NCBI GenBank assembly: GCA_017548605.1
Contig: JAFYZT010000036.1
Span: 62,001 to 126,000 of the forward strand
Direction: 5' to 3'
Length of the DNA: 64,000 nt
DNA from: Prevotella sp.
Lineage (GTDB): Bacteria; Bacteroidota; Bacteroidia; Bacteroidales; Bacteroidaceae
How positions within the stretch are numbered: position 1 is the first letter of the stretch; each line of letters begins with the position of its first letter. Positions 34,237-42,111 of the stretch are shown piece by piece. Both the position numbers and the translations under genes were made by a program. The notes below the pieces were generated by a model. It saw only the letters and a program-made list of their open reading frames with translations. It was not told the DNA's origin and searched no databases.

Positions 34237-34371
34237 GAGACATCGCCGCTAGGCAATGTCTCTTTTTGTGAGAAGTCTGAACAAACGACATCGCCGCTAG
34301 GCAATGTCTCTTTTTGTGAGAAGTCCGAACAAACGACATCGCCGCTAGGCAATGTCTCTTTTTGTGAGAAG
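34237..34371 (+). terminator. Three tandem 48-bp terminator units after tRNA-His
   Basis: The hairpin GACATCGCC-GCTA-GGCAATGTC followed by TCTTTTTG occurs three times, with unit starts at 34239, 34287 and 34335 (period exactly 48). The copies are nearly identical, with single-base differences in the AAGTCYGAACAAAC spacers. Confidence 0.9.
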
Positions 34372-34392
34372 GTGGAGGAACACACAAGTCTC
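34370..34392. repeat. Left 23-bp direct repeat flanking the ATPase cassette
   Basis: It matches 35847-35869 at 22 of 23 positions (AGGTGGAGGAACACAC, then A or G, then AGTCTC). In the right copy the repeat is the 5' arm and loop of a hairpin. Confidence 0.85.
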
Positions 34393-34440
34393 ACTCACCT
34401 ATTGTTTTTTTGCTCGAAAATGAAAAATGTCCTCATTTTG

Positions 34441-34471
34441 TTTGCTAAATCGAGATATTACACTATCTTTG
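34441..34471 (+). promoter_or_regulatory. ATPase gene promoter
   Basis: TTTG (34441-34444), 19 bases, TATCTTTG (34464-34471). Predicted start is near 34478, just before the palindrome array. Confidence 0.8.
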
Positions 34472-34482
34472 CAGTTGATAAG

Positions 34483-34567
34483 TGTAAATTACGTTTTACA
34501 TATCTGCTTAAATATTGTAAACTGATTTTTACATATTGTGTGAATAGTTGTAAACCGTTTTTTTACA
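34483..34567 (+). promoter_or_regulatory. Three TGTAAA-N6/7-TTTACA palindromes at 33-bp spacing
   Basis: Palindromes start at 34483, 34516 and 34549, exactly 33 bp apart, with outer halves conserved and centres variable (TTACGT, CTGATT, CCGTTTT). They lie in the leader between the promoter and the ATG at 34591. They look like operator iterons or repeated RNA hairpins. Confidence 0.85.
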
Positions 34568-34590
34568 TTGCATAAATTAATTTAGGAAAT

Positions 34591-35796
34591 ATGGACAAAC
34601 TATTCGAACGCCACGACATCTACCTCTCTGAAGTGCCAATGGATTACATCAGAGACTTCATGCACCGCATCCACTGGGATTCACGTCTCCTCATTGTCAA
34701 GGGCCCCAAGGGAGTTGGTAAGTCCACACTTCTGTTGCAGTACATCAAGAAGAACTTTGAAGCTGACGACCGTCACGTGCTCTATTGTTCAGCAGATACT
34801 AGCTATTTCGCTACTCATACCATAGTTGATTTAGCAGATATGTTCGTCAAGAGAGGTGGGCAGTGGCTCTTCATCGACGAAGTGCATAAGTATTTAGGGT
34901 GGAGTCGTGAGATCAAAGAAATTTATGACCTGTATCCTAAATTGCATGTCGTGCTCAGCGGTTCGTCGCTTATACAGATTAACGACGGACAAGCCGATTT
35001 GTCTCGACGCATGTTGCACTATGATATGCCAGGACTGTCGTTCCGGGAATTCCTACGTTTCGATGCTGATCTTGACTTTGAAACCATATCATTTGACCAA
35101 TTACTGGAGAAACCCGCAAAGTTCTGCATGGAAGTGCGTTCTAAATGCCACCCATTAGAGTATTTCTGCCGTTATCTGCAATATGGCTATTATCCCTTCT
35201 ATTTCGAAAACAAGCGTGCGTATTATCGTCATTTAGAGGATGTGGTCAACTATATCATCGACGTGGAATTGACCAAGCATCGCAGTATAGACGTTGGCAA
35301 CACGCGCAGTTTGAAAGCCCTGTTGCAAGTTCTTTCTCAGATGACGCCATACGAGGTAGATATTGCCAAACTGTCGAAAGCCACGGGCATATCACGCCCC
35401 TCAACGCTGAAATACCTGACCCACATGGAGGAGGCCTGTCTCATTCGCCGCTTGTTTACAGACTTACAGCGTGTTACAGACCTTCAGAAGCCAGACAAAA
35501 TCTATCTGGACAACTCCAATCTACTTTATGCCCTTTGTCCACAGAAGCCTGAGATTGGTACCGTTCGTGAGGCCTTCTTTGCTAACCAACTAGCTTTGGC
35601 AGGCCATACTGTGGAATATGCAGGCTATAAGAAAGGCGACTTCCGCATCGATGGTAACACGGTGATAGAGGTTGGTGGAGCCGATAAAGGCTTTAGCCAA
35701 CTGGAAGGACAGGATCATTCTTTTGTTGCAGCTGACGACATTGAGTCTGCCTCAATGAGGAAGATTCCTCTCTGGGCTTTTGGCTTCCTATATTAA
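34591..35796 (+). CDS. AAA ATPase with C-terminal DUF4143 / nuclease-like domain
   Basis: 401 residues. Walker A GPKGVGKST lies at 38-46 and Walker B QWLFIDEVHK near 90-99; sensor-like HVVLSGSSLIQI follows. The middle contains a winged-helix-like segment (YEVDIAKLSKATGISRPSTLKYLTHMEEACLIRRL). The C-terminal part ends with a PD-(D/E)xK-like arrangement, GDFRIDGNTVIEVGGADKG, typical of DUF4143. Such stand-alone ATPases are common in Bacteroidota and are of unknown function. It is lower in GC than the housekeeping genes and is flanked by direct repeats next to tRNA-His, so a mobile or exchangeable cassette is plausible. Confidence 0.88.
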   Translation: MDKLFERHDIYLSEVPMDYIRDFMHRIHWDSRLLIVKGPKGVGKSTLLLQYIKKNFEADDRHVLYCSADTSYFATHTIVDLADMFVKRGGQWLFIDEVHKYLGWSREIKEIYDLYPKLHVVLSGSSLIQINDGQADLSRRMLHYDMPGLSFREFLRFDADLDFETISFDQLLEKPAKFCMEVRSKCHPLEYFCRYLQYGYYPFYFENKRAYYRHLEDVVNYIIDVELTKHRSIDVGNTRSLKALLQVLSQMTPYEVDIAKLSKATGISRPSTLKYLTHMEEACLIRRLFTDLQRVTDLQKPDKIYLDNSNLLYALCPQKPEIGTVREAFFANQLALAGHTVEYAGYKKGDFRIDGNTVIEVGGADKGFSQLEGQDHSFVAADDIESASMRKIPLWAFGFLY

Positions 35797-35846
35797 ATTA
35801 TCTTATTTGAACCTATATAACCGTCCATTCGCATCAACATCATCAC

Positions 35847-35878
35847 AGGTGGAGGAACACACGAGTCTCTCCACCTGC
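35847..35878. repeat. Right direct repeat flanking the ATPase cassette, with hairpin
   Basis: AGGTGGAG (35847-35854) pairs with CTCCACCT (35868-35875 region) around a 13-14 nt loop. It shares 22 of 23 bases with 34370-34392. Confidence 0.8.
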
Positions 35879-36092
35879 CTTATTTATAATAGTTTAATCT
35901 CTTGAATGACAAGATTTGCACCACCCGCGGTCTTGTCGGACTGGTAGAACATCAATTTGACTATTTACAAGATAGCCATTTATTTCTTTACAATCGTTAC
36001 CTCCCTCTAATTGTCATTTAAGACAGTTTGATTCTTTAGAAATTGATTACCATATTGTAAGGCTATTAGAAGAAAACGTGTAACTTTACCCC

Positions 36093-36147
36093 AAAAGTCG
36101 GGTGGAAAATGTGTGGAATGCACAGAAAAGTCGGGTGGAAAATGTGT
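36093..36147. repeat. 22-bp direct repeat, period 33
   Basis: The 22-mer beginning AAAAGTCGGGTGG occurs at 36093-36114 and 36126-36147 without mismatch. The period equals that of the ATPase leader palindromes, but the sequence is different. Confidence 0.85.
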
Positions 36148-36256
36148 TATGATGTATAAACGCAAGATAGAAGACATTTTTTGTGGAAATACACATATTT
36201 TGTCAGCATAATTATATCTTTTCGGGGTAATCTTCAAATTTTACATTGAAAAAGAG

Positions 36257-36264
36257 TATTTTTG
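36257..36264 (+). promoter_or_regulatory. SUMF1 gene promoter -7 element
   Basis: TATTTTTG, 46 bases before the ATG at 36311. Confidence 0.65.
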
Positions 36265-36310
36265 CAGAACTGTAAATCGGAATTTTGATGTTTAACTAAA
36301 ATATTACATC

Positions 36311-37669
36311 ATGAGAAGAATAGCATTGGCAATTGTCTTATCTTGCCTTACACTGTTTATGATGGCACAGAGTGGTATTAAAGTGAACTACAAAGGTCCC
36401 CGTCCCACCGTCGCAGATTTTGCATGGGCTGCATTTCCATCTTTGAACTATGAAGACGAGGAAGAGAGTGGCGACCGCCCATGGAAAGCATTGGAGAATG
36501 CCATGAAACGCCAAAGCAAAGGCCTCGCACTAGAGGAAGGTGAAATGTTGAACATCGACTCAATAAAAGAAGGATACATTCTTTGGGAACAAGCAGGGGG
36601 TGAAGACTTAGATTATATTTTCAGGCTGGAAGTGTTCTGCTGGAACGAGTTGGACGGAGAACACATACTAATTGCTTTCAACAATTTGGCAAGCTATACA
36701 GAAGGCAGGCCAAGTATAACCGAAATGAGTGGCATCGATTTCTTTCGTTACGACAACACCACGAAACGTATGGTGCGTTGCGACCCTCCAGGGTTCGAAA
36801 TTAAATACGATGGCATTTATGAACTACCACGTATTGGCAAGGACATCATTTATACTAAATGGAATGATGATGGCACTACTGAGCAGAAGGTATTAAGATG
36901 GAATGGAAGAGAATTCAACCTACAGTCCGCCGCATCAAGGAGGGCGACTACTCCATCGTCTTCAAGTTCTTCCATGCAGAACATAACCATCACTGCCAAC
37001 GGTGTCACCTTCACCATGGTGGCGGTGCAGGGCGGCACCTTCACCATGGGTGCCACCACGGAGCAGGGGAACGATGCTGATGATGAAGAAATACCCGCCC
37101 ATAGCGTGACGCTCTCCGACTACTATATTGGTCAGACGGAGGTGACGCAGGCCTTGTGGAAGGCCGTCATGGGCAACAATCCGTCGTACAGAAAAGGCTC
37201 CAACCTGCCCGTGGAACGCGTTTCTTGGAACGACTGCCAGCAGTTCATCACGAAGCTGAACCAGATTACGGGCCGTCGGTTCCGCCTTCCCACCGAGGCG
37301 GAGTGGGAGTATGCCGCTAGTGGCGGCGTCCGTAGCCGCGGCTACAAATACTCCGGTTCCAATGACATCGGCTCCGTGGCATGGTATCATGGTAACAGTG
37401 ACGATAAGATGCACCCTGTGGGCCAGAAGCAGGCTAATGAACTGGGCATCTACGATATGTCGGGCAACGTGTACGAGTGGTGTCAGGATTGGTACGGCTA
37501 TTACAGCGATTCTGCCCAGTTAAATCCCCAGGGACCTTCATGGGCCAATCGCCGCGTGTTCCGTGGTGGCAGCTGGTACGACGGCGACAGTGGCTGCCGG
37601 GTGTCGTACCGCTTTTGCTACCCGCCTAGATACATTCCCTACACCCACGGTTTGCGCCTCGCCCTCTAG
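36311..37669 (+). CDS. Secreted SUMF1-domain (formylglycine-generating-enzyme-like) protein
   Basis: 452 residues. The signal peptide (MRRIALAIVLSCLTLFMMAQ) is followed by an unrecognised domain at 21-210. A serine linker (TPSSSSSS) leads to the SUMF1/FGE domain from about 225: VAVQGGTFTMGATTEQGNDADDEEIPAHSVTLSDYYIGQTEVT, FRLPTEAEWEYAASGG, ELGIYDMSGNVYEWCQDW, VFRGGSWYDGDSGCRVSYR. In FGE two cysteines after the GGS motif do the chemistry (C336/C341 in human). Here only the second is present and the first is Asp, so sulfatase activation is doubtful. It is more likely a structural or binding variant. Confidence 0.88.
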   Translation: MRRIALAIVLSCLTLFMMAQSGIKVNYKGPRPTVADFAWAAFPSLNYEDEEESGDRPWKALENAMKRQSKGLALEEGEMLNIDSIKEGYILWEQAGGEDLDYIFRLEVFCWNELDGEHILIAFNNLASYTEGRPSITEMSGIDFFRYDNTTKRMVRCDPPGFEIKYDGIYELPRIGKDIIYTKWNDDGTTEQKVLRWNGREFNLQSAASRRATTPSSSSSSMQNITITANGVTFTMVAVQGGTFTMGATTEQGNDADDEEIPAHSVTLSDYYIGQTEVTQALWKAVMGNNPSYRKGSNLPVERVSWNDCQQFITKLNQITGRRFRLPTEAEWEYAASGGVRSRGYKYSGSNDIGSVAWYHGNSDDKMHPVGQKQANELGIYDMSGNVYEWCQDWYGYYSDSAQLNPQGPSWANRRVFRGGSWYDGDSGCRVSYRFCYPPRYIPYTHGLRLAL

Positions 37670-37695
37670 TTCATCTTTAAAAAAGAAAAAACAAA

Positions 37696-37767
37696 ACAAT
37701 ATTTGGCATCTATGCCGCGGTGCCCGAAATTGTAAAGACCGCCGAGGTTATGGATGCCAAATATTGT
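37696..37767. other. Long interrupted inverted repeat
   Basis: ACAATATTTGGCATC (37696-37710) pairs perfectly with 37753-37767, enclosing 42 bases that pair partly (CCGCGGT with ACCGCCG). It may be the SUMF1 gene terminator, a structured RNA or a small palindromic element. Confidence 0.6.
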
Positions 37768-37831
37768 GGAAAGGAATAACCAAGACTTTCATAATATCAA
37801 TAAAGATAGTGATAATCAGGGAAATATTCGC

Positions 37832-37839
37832 TATATTTG
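37832..37839 (+). promoter_or_regulatory. Glycosidase gene promoter -7 element
   Basis: TATATTTG, 21 bases before the ATG at 37861. It excludes an upstream TTG start. Confidence 0.7.
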
Positions 37840-37860
37840 CATCCATATTTTAGATTGTTT

Positions 37861-39498
37861 ATGAAGAAAAACAGTATTATCTCGGCATTGTTGAGCATAT
37901 TCATGATGCTCCTGTCAAATACATTACGAGCGGATAATGTCATTTTGCCGTTTCATATTCTCGGCGGTGAGCTGAGCAACTCGGCTGCTACGTCAGTGAG
38001 TGATATCGACGAGGTGTTACCTCGCATGAAGGCACTGGGGCTGAACACGGTGCTGGTGCCTGTCTATTGGGAATTCCTCGAACCCGATGAGGGAAAGATG
38101 GACTTCACGCTTGTTGACCGAACCATCGACGTGGCTCGTCAGCAGGGACTGAAGATCGTTCCACTCTGGTTTGGGGCATGGAAAAACTCGATGTCGTGCT
38201 ACGCTCCTGCATGGTTCAAGCGCGATGTGAAGCGTTTTCCTCGGGCAGTGACGGCAGAAGGGAAACCGTTGGAGATCGCCTCATGCTTCAGCGACAATGT
38301 GCTGCAAGCCGACTTGAAGGCTTTCTCAGCATTGATACAACACATAGCGGAGAAAGACCCCATGCATGATGTGGTTATTATGTTGCAGATAGAGAACGAG
38401 ATTGGTATGCTAGAGTCTGCGCGTGACCATTCGCCATTGGCCGAGAAAGCCTATCTTCAGCCCGTGCCACAAGCATTGCTCAAAGCTCTTAACATCAAAC
38501 AGCAAGGTTCATGGGCAGAAGTGTTTGGTACTGACGACTATGCCGACGAGAAGTTTATGGCTTGGCACTATGCCTGCTATGTGGAGCATCTGGCAAAGGC
38601 AGCTCGTCAGATTCACAACATGCCGCTTTATGTGAATGCGGCGATGAACAGTCGCGGCCGCAAACCTGGTGAATACCCGTCGGCCGGTCCATTGGCACAT
38701 CTCGCTGATATCTGGAAAACTGGTGCGCCAAGCATTGATATCCTTGCACCTGACATCTATGATACTGGCTTTAAGTCGTGGGCTTCAAAATACGCCATGC
38801 CTCTGCGACCACAAGATGGCGGTAAGATAAAGAACCGTCTTTTCATTCCGGAGAGCCGTTGCTGCGAAAATAGCGGTGTGCGCGCCCTCTATGCTTTTGG
38901 AGAGCATGAGGCTCTCGGTTTCTCGCCATTCGCCATCGACCAGGCTTCGCCTAAAGAGACGGAGTCAGTAACGCAGGCCTATAACCTCTTATCTCAGGTA
39001 TTCAATGTGAACCCGAAGAATACTTGGGGGTTACTTTTCGATCAGGACGATAAGGAGCGTGTCATCGAGGACGAAGATGTGGTGATGACTTGCCGTCACT
39101 ATTTCACTTTGCCTTGGGATCCTCGTGCCACTGACGGCTCGACATGGCCTGAAGGTGGAGCCATGCTGATCCGTTTGGGTAAGTACGACTATCTGTTGGC
39201 AGGTAGCGGCGTTGTCGTTGACTTCAAAACACGTACAGAGAAACTGCAGGAACAACAGAAGAAATTGGGTGAAGACGGCTTCGCCGAAGCTGGCAATGAA
39301 ATGTTCAATCTTCCATCTTCAATGTTCAATGGATCCCGCCTGGGCCTCCTTTCTGTTGATGAAGTCACGATCGACCATCAGGGGCAGATGCACTTCCTTC
39401 GCCGTCACAATGGCGACCAGAGTCATCAGGGCCGACATGCCCGCATCAGCGTGGGTGAGTGGAAGATTCTGCACATCCAACTCTACGAATTCAAATAA
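37861..39498 (+). CDS. GH35-like glycosidase with DUF5597 domain
   Basis: 545 residues from the ATG at 37861. A signal peptide (about 1-24) is followed by a TIM barrel typical of beta-galactosidase-like enzymes: FHILGGELSNSAATS, MKALGLNTVLVPVYWEFLEPDEGKMDFT and VVIMLQIENEIGML. The Glu in QIENE is the likely acid/base; the second catalytic Glu is probably in LFIPESR. The C-terminal 150 residues correspond to DUF5597 (ATDGSTWPEGGAMLIRLGKYDYLLAGSG). The likely role is hydrolysis of terminal beta-galactosides in the periplasm. Surrounding genes are not an obvious polysaccharide-utilisation locus. Confidence 0.88.
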   Translation: MKKNSIISALLSIFMMLLSNTLRADNVILPFHILGGELSNSAATSVSDIDEVLPRMKALGLNTVLVPVYWEFLEPDEGKMDFTLVDRTIDVARQQGLKIVPLWFGAWKNSMSCYAPAWFKRDVKRFPRAVTAEGKPLEIASCFSDNVLQADLKAFSALIQHIAEKDPMHDVVIMLQIENEIGMLESARDHSPLAEKAYLQPVPQALLKALNIKQQGSWAEVFGTDDYADEKFMAWHYACYVEHLAKAARQIHNMPLYVNAAMNSRGRKPGEYPSAGPLAHLADIWKTGAPSIDILAPDIYDTGFKSWASKYAMPLRPQDGGKIKNRLFIPESRCCENSGVRALYAFGEHEALGFSPFAIDQASPKETESVTQAYNLLSQVFNVNPKNTWGLLFDQDDKERVIEDEDVVMTCRHYFTLPWDPRATDGSTWPEGGAMLIRLGKYDYLLAGSGVVVDFKTRTEKLQEQQKKLGEDGFAEAGNEMFNLPSSMFNGSRLGLLSVDEVTIDHQGQMHFLRRHNGDQSHQGRHARISVGEWKILHIQLYEFK

Positions 39499-39632
39499 AT
39501 CCATTAGCACATGCCCCCTTGCAACGTCATAATTGCCACGGCAAGGCGAAGTGGTCATCAGGACGTAGCCGATGGCGAAACCGACTATTTCTTTTTGAGT
39601 GATTCTTCCAATAATTGATGGAAGGTGTTCTG

Positions 39633-40361
39633 TTATTCTTGTTTGCTTATGAGATAACTCACAACTTTGAAAACCATGCTGTCTCTGTCATTCAGATATG
39701 GAAAATGCTTTTCCCATCCTATTTCCTTAATAAAGTTATAAAAGAAGTTGTAATCCAAATAATAGATTTCGTCTTTCTTCTTAACCATCCAGGGAATGCC
39801 AGAAAAGTTTAGGTGTGGACGCAGCTCAACAGTATTCCCATCATTAAATGTTAAGACAATGTACTGTTTTAAAGGTTTTGAAAGTGCTAATGAATAAAAA
39901 TGGAAATCTTTATAATACAAAGCCTCAGATATTTCATTACAAGTTAAATCCAATAGAGTCTGGTCTTGTATTGATTGATACTTGTTTTTGTCTATATCCT
40001 CTATTGAAAAATATAGGTCTTCATGTAAGTAATTTCTATAGTTGTCAATGTCATTTTTGCTTATTTTGTACGCATCGCATGTGTCCTTCACCATCTTAGG
40101 CATTTCTGAAACAAATTTGTCAACAAAATATCCATAAAAAGCAATAGGTGAATCCATAACATTGTTGGTTTCTCTCCAGTCTTCGAGATGAAACTCAAAA
40201 ACATTGTTATTACGTTTATATATAGCATGTGAATAAGTTAAAGCATATCCACCTTCATGGTAGTAGTATATATCCACCTTTATCACCTTGTTCTCTTTGT
40301 TGCCAGCATACATGCATATAGCAACAAACAACAAACAAATAATAGTAATATGTTTTTTCAT
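39633..40361 (-). CDS. Secreted hypothetical protein
   Basis: 242 residues. A signal peptide (MKKHITIICLLFVAICMYAG) is followed by a mixed alpha/beta sequence with many Tyr, Asn and Lys. Examples are KVDIYYYHEGGYALTYSHAIYKR, FVSEMPKMVKDTCDAYKISKNDIDNYRNYL and VVKKKDEIYYLDYNFFYNFIKEIGWEKHF-like patches. I do not recognise a family. The gene is visibly AT-richer than its neighbours, which suggests acquisition. Confidence 0.75.
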   Translation of the reverse strand: MKKHITIICLLFVAICMYAGNKENKVIKVDIYYYHEGGYALTYSHAIYKRNNNVFEFHLEDWRETNNVMDSPIAFYGYFVDKFVSEMPKMVKDTCDAYKISKNDIDNYRNYLHEDLYFSIEDIDKNKYQSIQDQTLLDLTCNEISEALYYKDFHFYSLALSKPLKQYIVLTFNDGNTVELRPHLNFSGIPWMVKKKDEIYYLDYNFFYNFIKEIGWEKHFPYLNDRDSMVFKVVSYLISKQE

Positions 40362-40506
40362 GTTATTTAGAATTGTGATGCTAAACAGCCGTTTGGTAAC
40401 AGAATTTGGACTAATTATAGATCCATGTTATTAATTCGAACCTGTCAAAGCCTGAACCAGTGCGTCAAGTTGTTGCTGGCTCAGGCCATGTCTTCCGAGT
40501 ATAATC

Positions 40507-41337
40507 TCAGGGCTTTACCTCAAATGGTGTAGCGGCAAGCCGTAACCCGATACCAGGAGACCTTTGCGCTGGTATTTCACCGTACCGGAAAGCAATATGG
40601 CAAACCTCAAGAATTTGAAAACAATTACCCCCACGAACCACGTTTTCAGCACCATTTGCAACTCCCCTGGGGTTAATCTGGGCGGAACCATCATAACGGC
40701 CATAATAGTCGTAACACCATTCACCAACATTGCCGGTCATGTCGTATAGCCCAAGCTCATTGGGCATCTTCTGACCTACGGGATGGAGGATGTTGCCACT
40801 GTTGAATCGACACCATCCCACGGAGTCAATATCATTGCTCCCGCTGTATTTGGTGTGGCGGCTTTTGTTGCCTCCGCGGGCCGCGAACTCCCATTCTGCT
40901 TCTGTCGGAAGGCGGAAATTTATCCCAGTCATAAGGACGAGTTTGAGGACAAATTCCTGACAGTCATCCCAGCAAACGTTATCCACAGGCAATTTCGAAG
41001 CTCTAACACGCGTAAAGTTAACGCCCATCACGGCATCCCACACCTCTTGAGTCACTTCGTAGCGACAGATGAAGTAAGGGCTGAGAGTAACCTGATGTTC
41101 TGGTTTCTCTCTTTCAAGTGGATCTCCATTCAGCCCTGGGTTGTTGTCTCCCATGGTGAATGTGCCGCCCTCTACATAAACCATGTTTTCAATGAGATCC
41201 TCAATCACCTGAGGAAGCGGTCTTGGAGAGCTGGCATTTGAGCCTTGCTCTTCCGACTTGTCATTGTTGTTGTCCTGGGCATTTACGCAGAGCATGATGG
41301 ATAGTAGCACCATGATGGATAGTAATTTCTTTTTCAT
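40507..41337 (-). CDS. Secreted SUMF1-domain protein, second copy, possible 3' frameshift
   Basis: 276 residues. After a signal peptide (MKKKLLSIMVLLSIMLCVNA) and an acidic linker comes an SUMF1 domain: MVYVEGGTFTMG, FICRYEVTQEVWDAVMG, FRLPTEAEWEFAARGG, ELGLYDMTGNVGEWCYDYYG, VVRGGNCFQILEVCHIAFRYG. As in the plus-strand homologue, the position equivalent to the first FGE active-site cysteine is not cysteine (Gln), though the second is. The frame stops at TGA 40509-40507 after a CCC run. One base shift there opens a further 24 codons ending in LSQQQLDALVQALTGSN, so the natural C-terminus may be longer. Confidence 0.85.
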   Translation of the reverse strand: MKKKLLSIMVLLSIMLCVNAQDNNNDKSEEQGSNASSPRPLPQVIEDLIENMVYVEGGTFTMGDNNPGLNGDPLEREKPEHQVTLSPYFICRYEVTQEVWDAVMGVNFTRVRASKLPVDNVCWDDCQEFVLKLVLMTGINFRLPTEAEWEFAARGGNKSRHTKYSGSNDIDSVGWCRFNSGNILHPVGQKMPNELGLYDMTGNVGEWCYDYYGRYDGSAQINPRGVANGAENVVRGGNCFQILEVCHIAFRYGEIPAQRSPGIGLRLAATPFEVKP

Positions 41338-41485
41338 CGTTATCTGGATTTGGCCGTTGTTAACGGAGGTTAAAATGAATATGCAAAAACTATCTACAAA
41401 GAAACAAATTATACTTATTTTACCTAAAGGATAATCCCTACTATTGCAAAGGGAAATCCCTATTTTTTACCGTGCGCGACCTCAA

Positions 41486-41857
41486 TCAATAAGTCATACT
41501 GCATTGCCAAATGATTACGATGACCAGCAAATGCAAGAATTGGTCGAAACCATATAGCATCCAGTATGGTTTGCGCTGCTGGTCAGCCAATGTCGGATAA
41601 CGGGCCGTTAGCCGCCCTTTGCCTGTGTCAATGAGAAAATGCGTGACGAGTTCTGCCAGCATCATCAGCAGCACCAATTTCCACGATATCCCCCATAACA
41701 GCAGACACAGCCCAATCAGGAAAGCATGTACCGAAGCGTGCAACAAGATAGGCCAAACGTTGCGCCCGTCAGCCTTCGCCCGAATCATCACAGGCGAAGT
41801 CAAACAAAAGTCAGCCAGATAGTGACAAACAAGTAGAACAATGAAGAGAACAGTCAT
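41486..41857 (-). CDS. DUF3307 membrane protein
   Basis: 123 residues from the ATG at 41857; the frame extends upstream to 41920 (144 residues) but the inner start gives a clean family N-terminus. Three or four TM helices with the pattern VCHYLADFCLTSPVMIRAKADGRN and LAELVTHFLIDTGKGRLTARYP correspond to DUF3307. The Cys/His/Asp-rich positions in the first helix and the HFLIDTGK motif are typical of the family. In other Bacteroidota it accompanies a SatD-like regulator, which is not seen here. The function is unknown. Confidence 0.8.
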   Translation of the reverse strand: MTVLFIVLLVCHYLADFCLTSPVMIRAKADGRNVWPILLHASVHAFLIGLCLLLWGISWKLVLLMMLAELVTHFLIDTGKGRLTARYPTLADQQRKPYWMLYGFDQFLHLLVIVIIWQCSMTY

Positions 41858-42063
41858 GAGTATTATTCTTTGAATTCCTTTACCAATTAAATGATTGCCT
41901 CGGTTGTAAAGCCATAACAAAGATAATGAAAATAATACTTCTGTCCAAGAATTAACCTGACTAATTATCGATTAAACCCGTGAAAAGTCGGTTTTCGGTG
42001 ATATACTCAAAGGATGTTTTCTCTTTGAGGTATGTCGTTTACCCGTTGATAGAGTTGATTATA

Positions 42064-42101
42064 AAAATGCGCTACTTTTGCTCAAAAAAGTAGCGCATTT
42101 T
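42064..42101 (-). terminator. Terminator of the BspA-like gene
   Basis: AAAATGCGCTACTTTT (42064-42079) pairs with 42086-42101 over a 6-nt loop, with T-rich flanks on both strands. Confidence 0.85.
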
Positions 42102-42111
42102 GTCTTTACAC

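Larger units (their letters stand above)
34229..34590 (+). other. Gene-free stretch between tRNA-His and the ATPase gene
   Basis: Holds the triplicated terminator, the left direct repeat (34370-34392), the ATPase promoter and three 33-bp-spaced palindromes. Reading frames through the repeats on the minus strand are translations of tRNA and terminator DNA and are not genes. Confidence 0.8.
35797..36310. other. 514-base gene-free stretch
   Basis: Contains the right direct repeat and hairpin (35847-35878), a 33-bp-period direct repeat at 36093-36147, and a -7 element TATTTTTG at 36257-36264 serving the next gene. A 76-residue minus-strand frame at 36007-36237 is created by the direct repeat and has no sign of being coding. 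Confidence 0.7.

Noticed and set aside
34239-34371. CRISPR-like repeat array
   Set aside because: Period 48 with conserved, not unique, spacers, and each unit is a terminator hairpin. No cas gene in the window.
34166-34387. Minus-strand frames reading SHKKRHCLAAMS repeats and a WDSNPRHSEPQ-type segment
   Set aside because: They are translations of the triplicated terminator and of the tRNA-His gene in antisense, a well-known annotation artefact.
34483-34567. Short CRISPR array
   Set aside because: Only six bases on each side are conserved, there are three units, and they lie in the leader of a gene. Operator-like palindromes fit better.
36007-36237. 76-residue minus-strand frame downstream of the ATPase
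   Set aside because: Built from the 33-bp-period repeat (11-residue period) with no signal, domain or good start.
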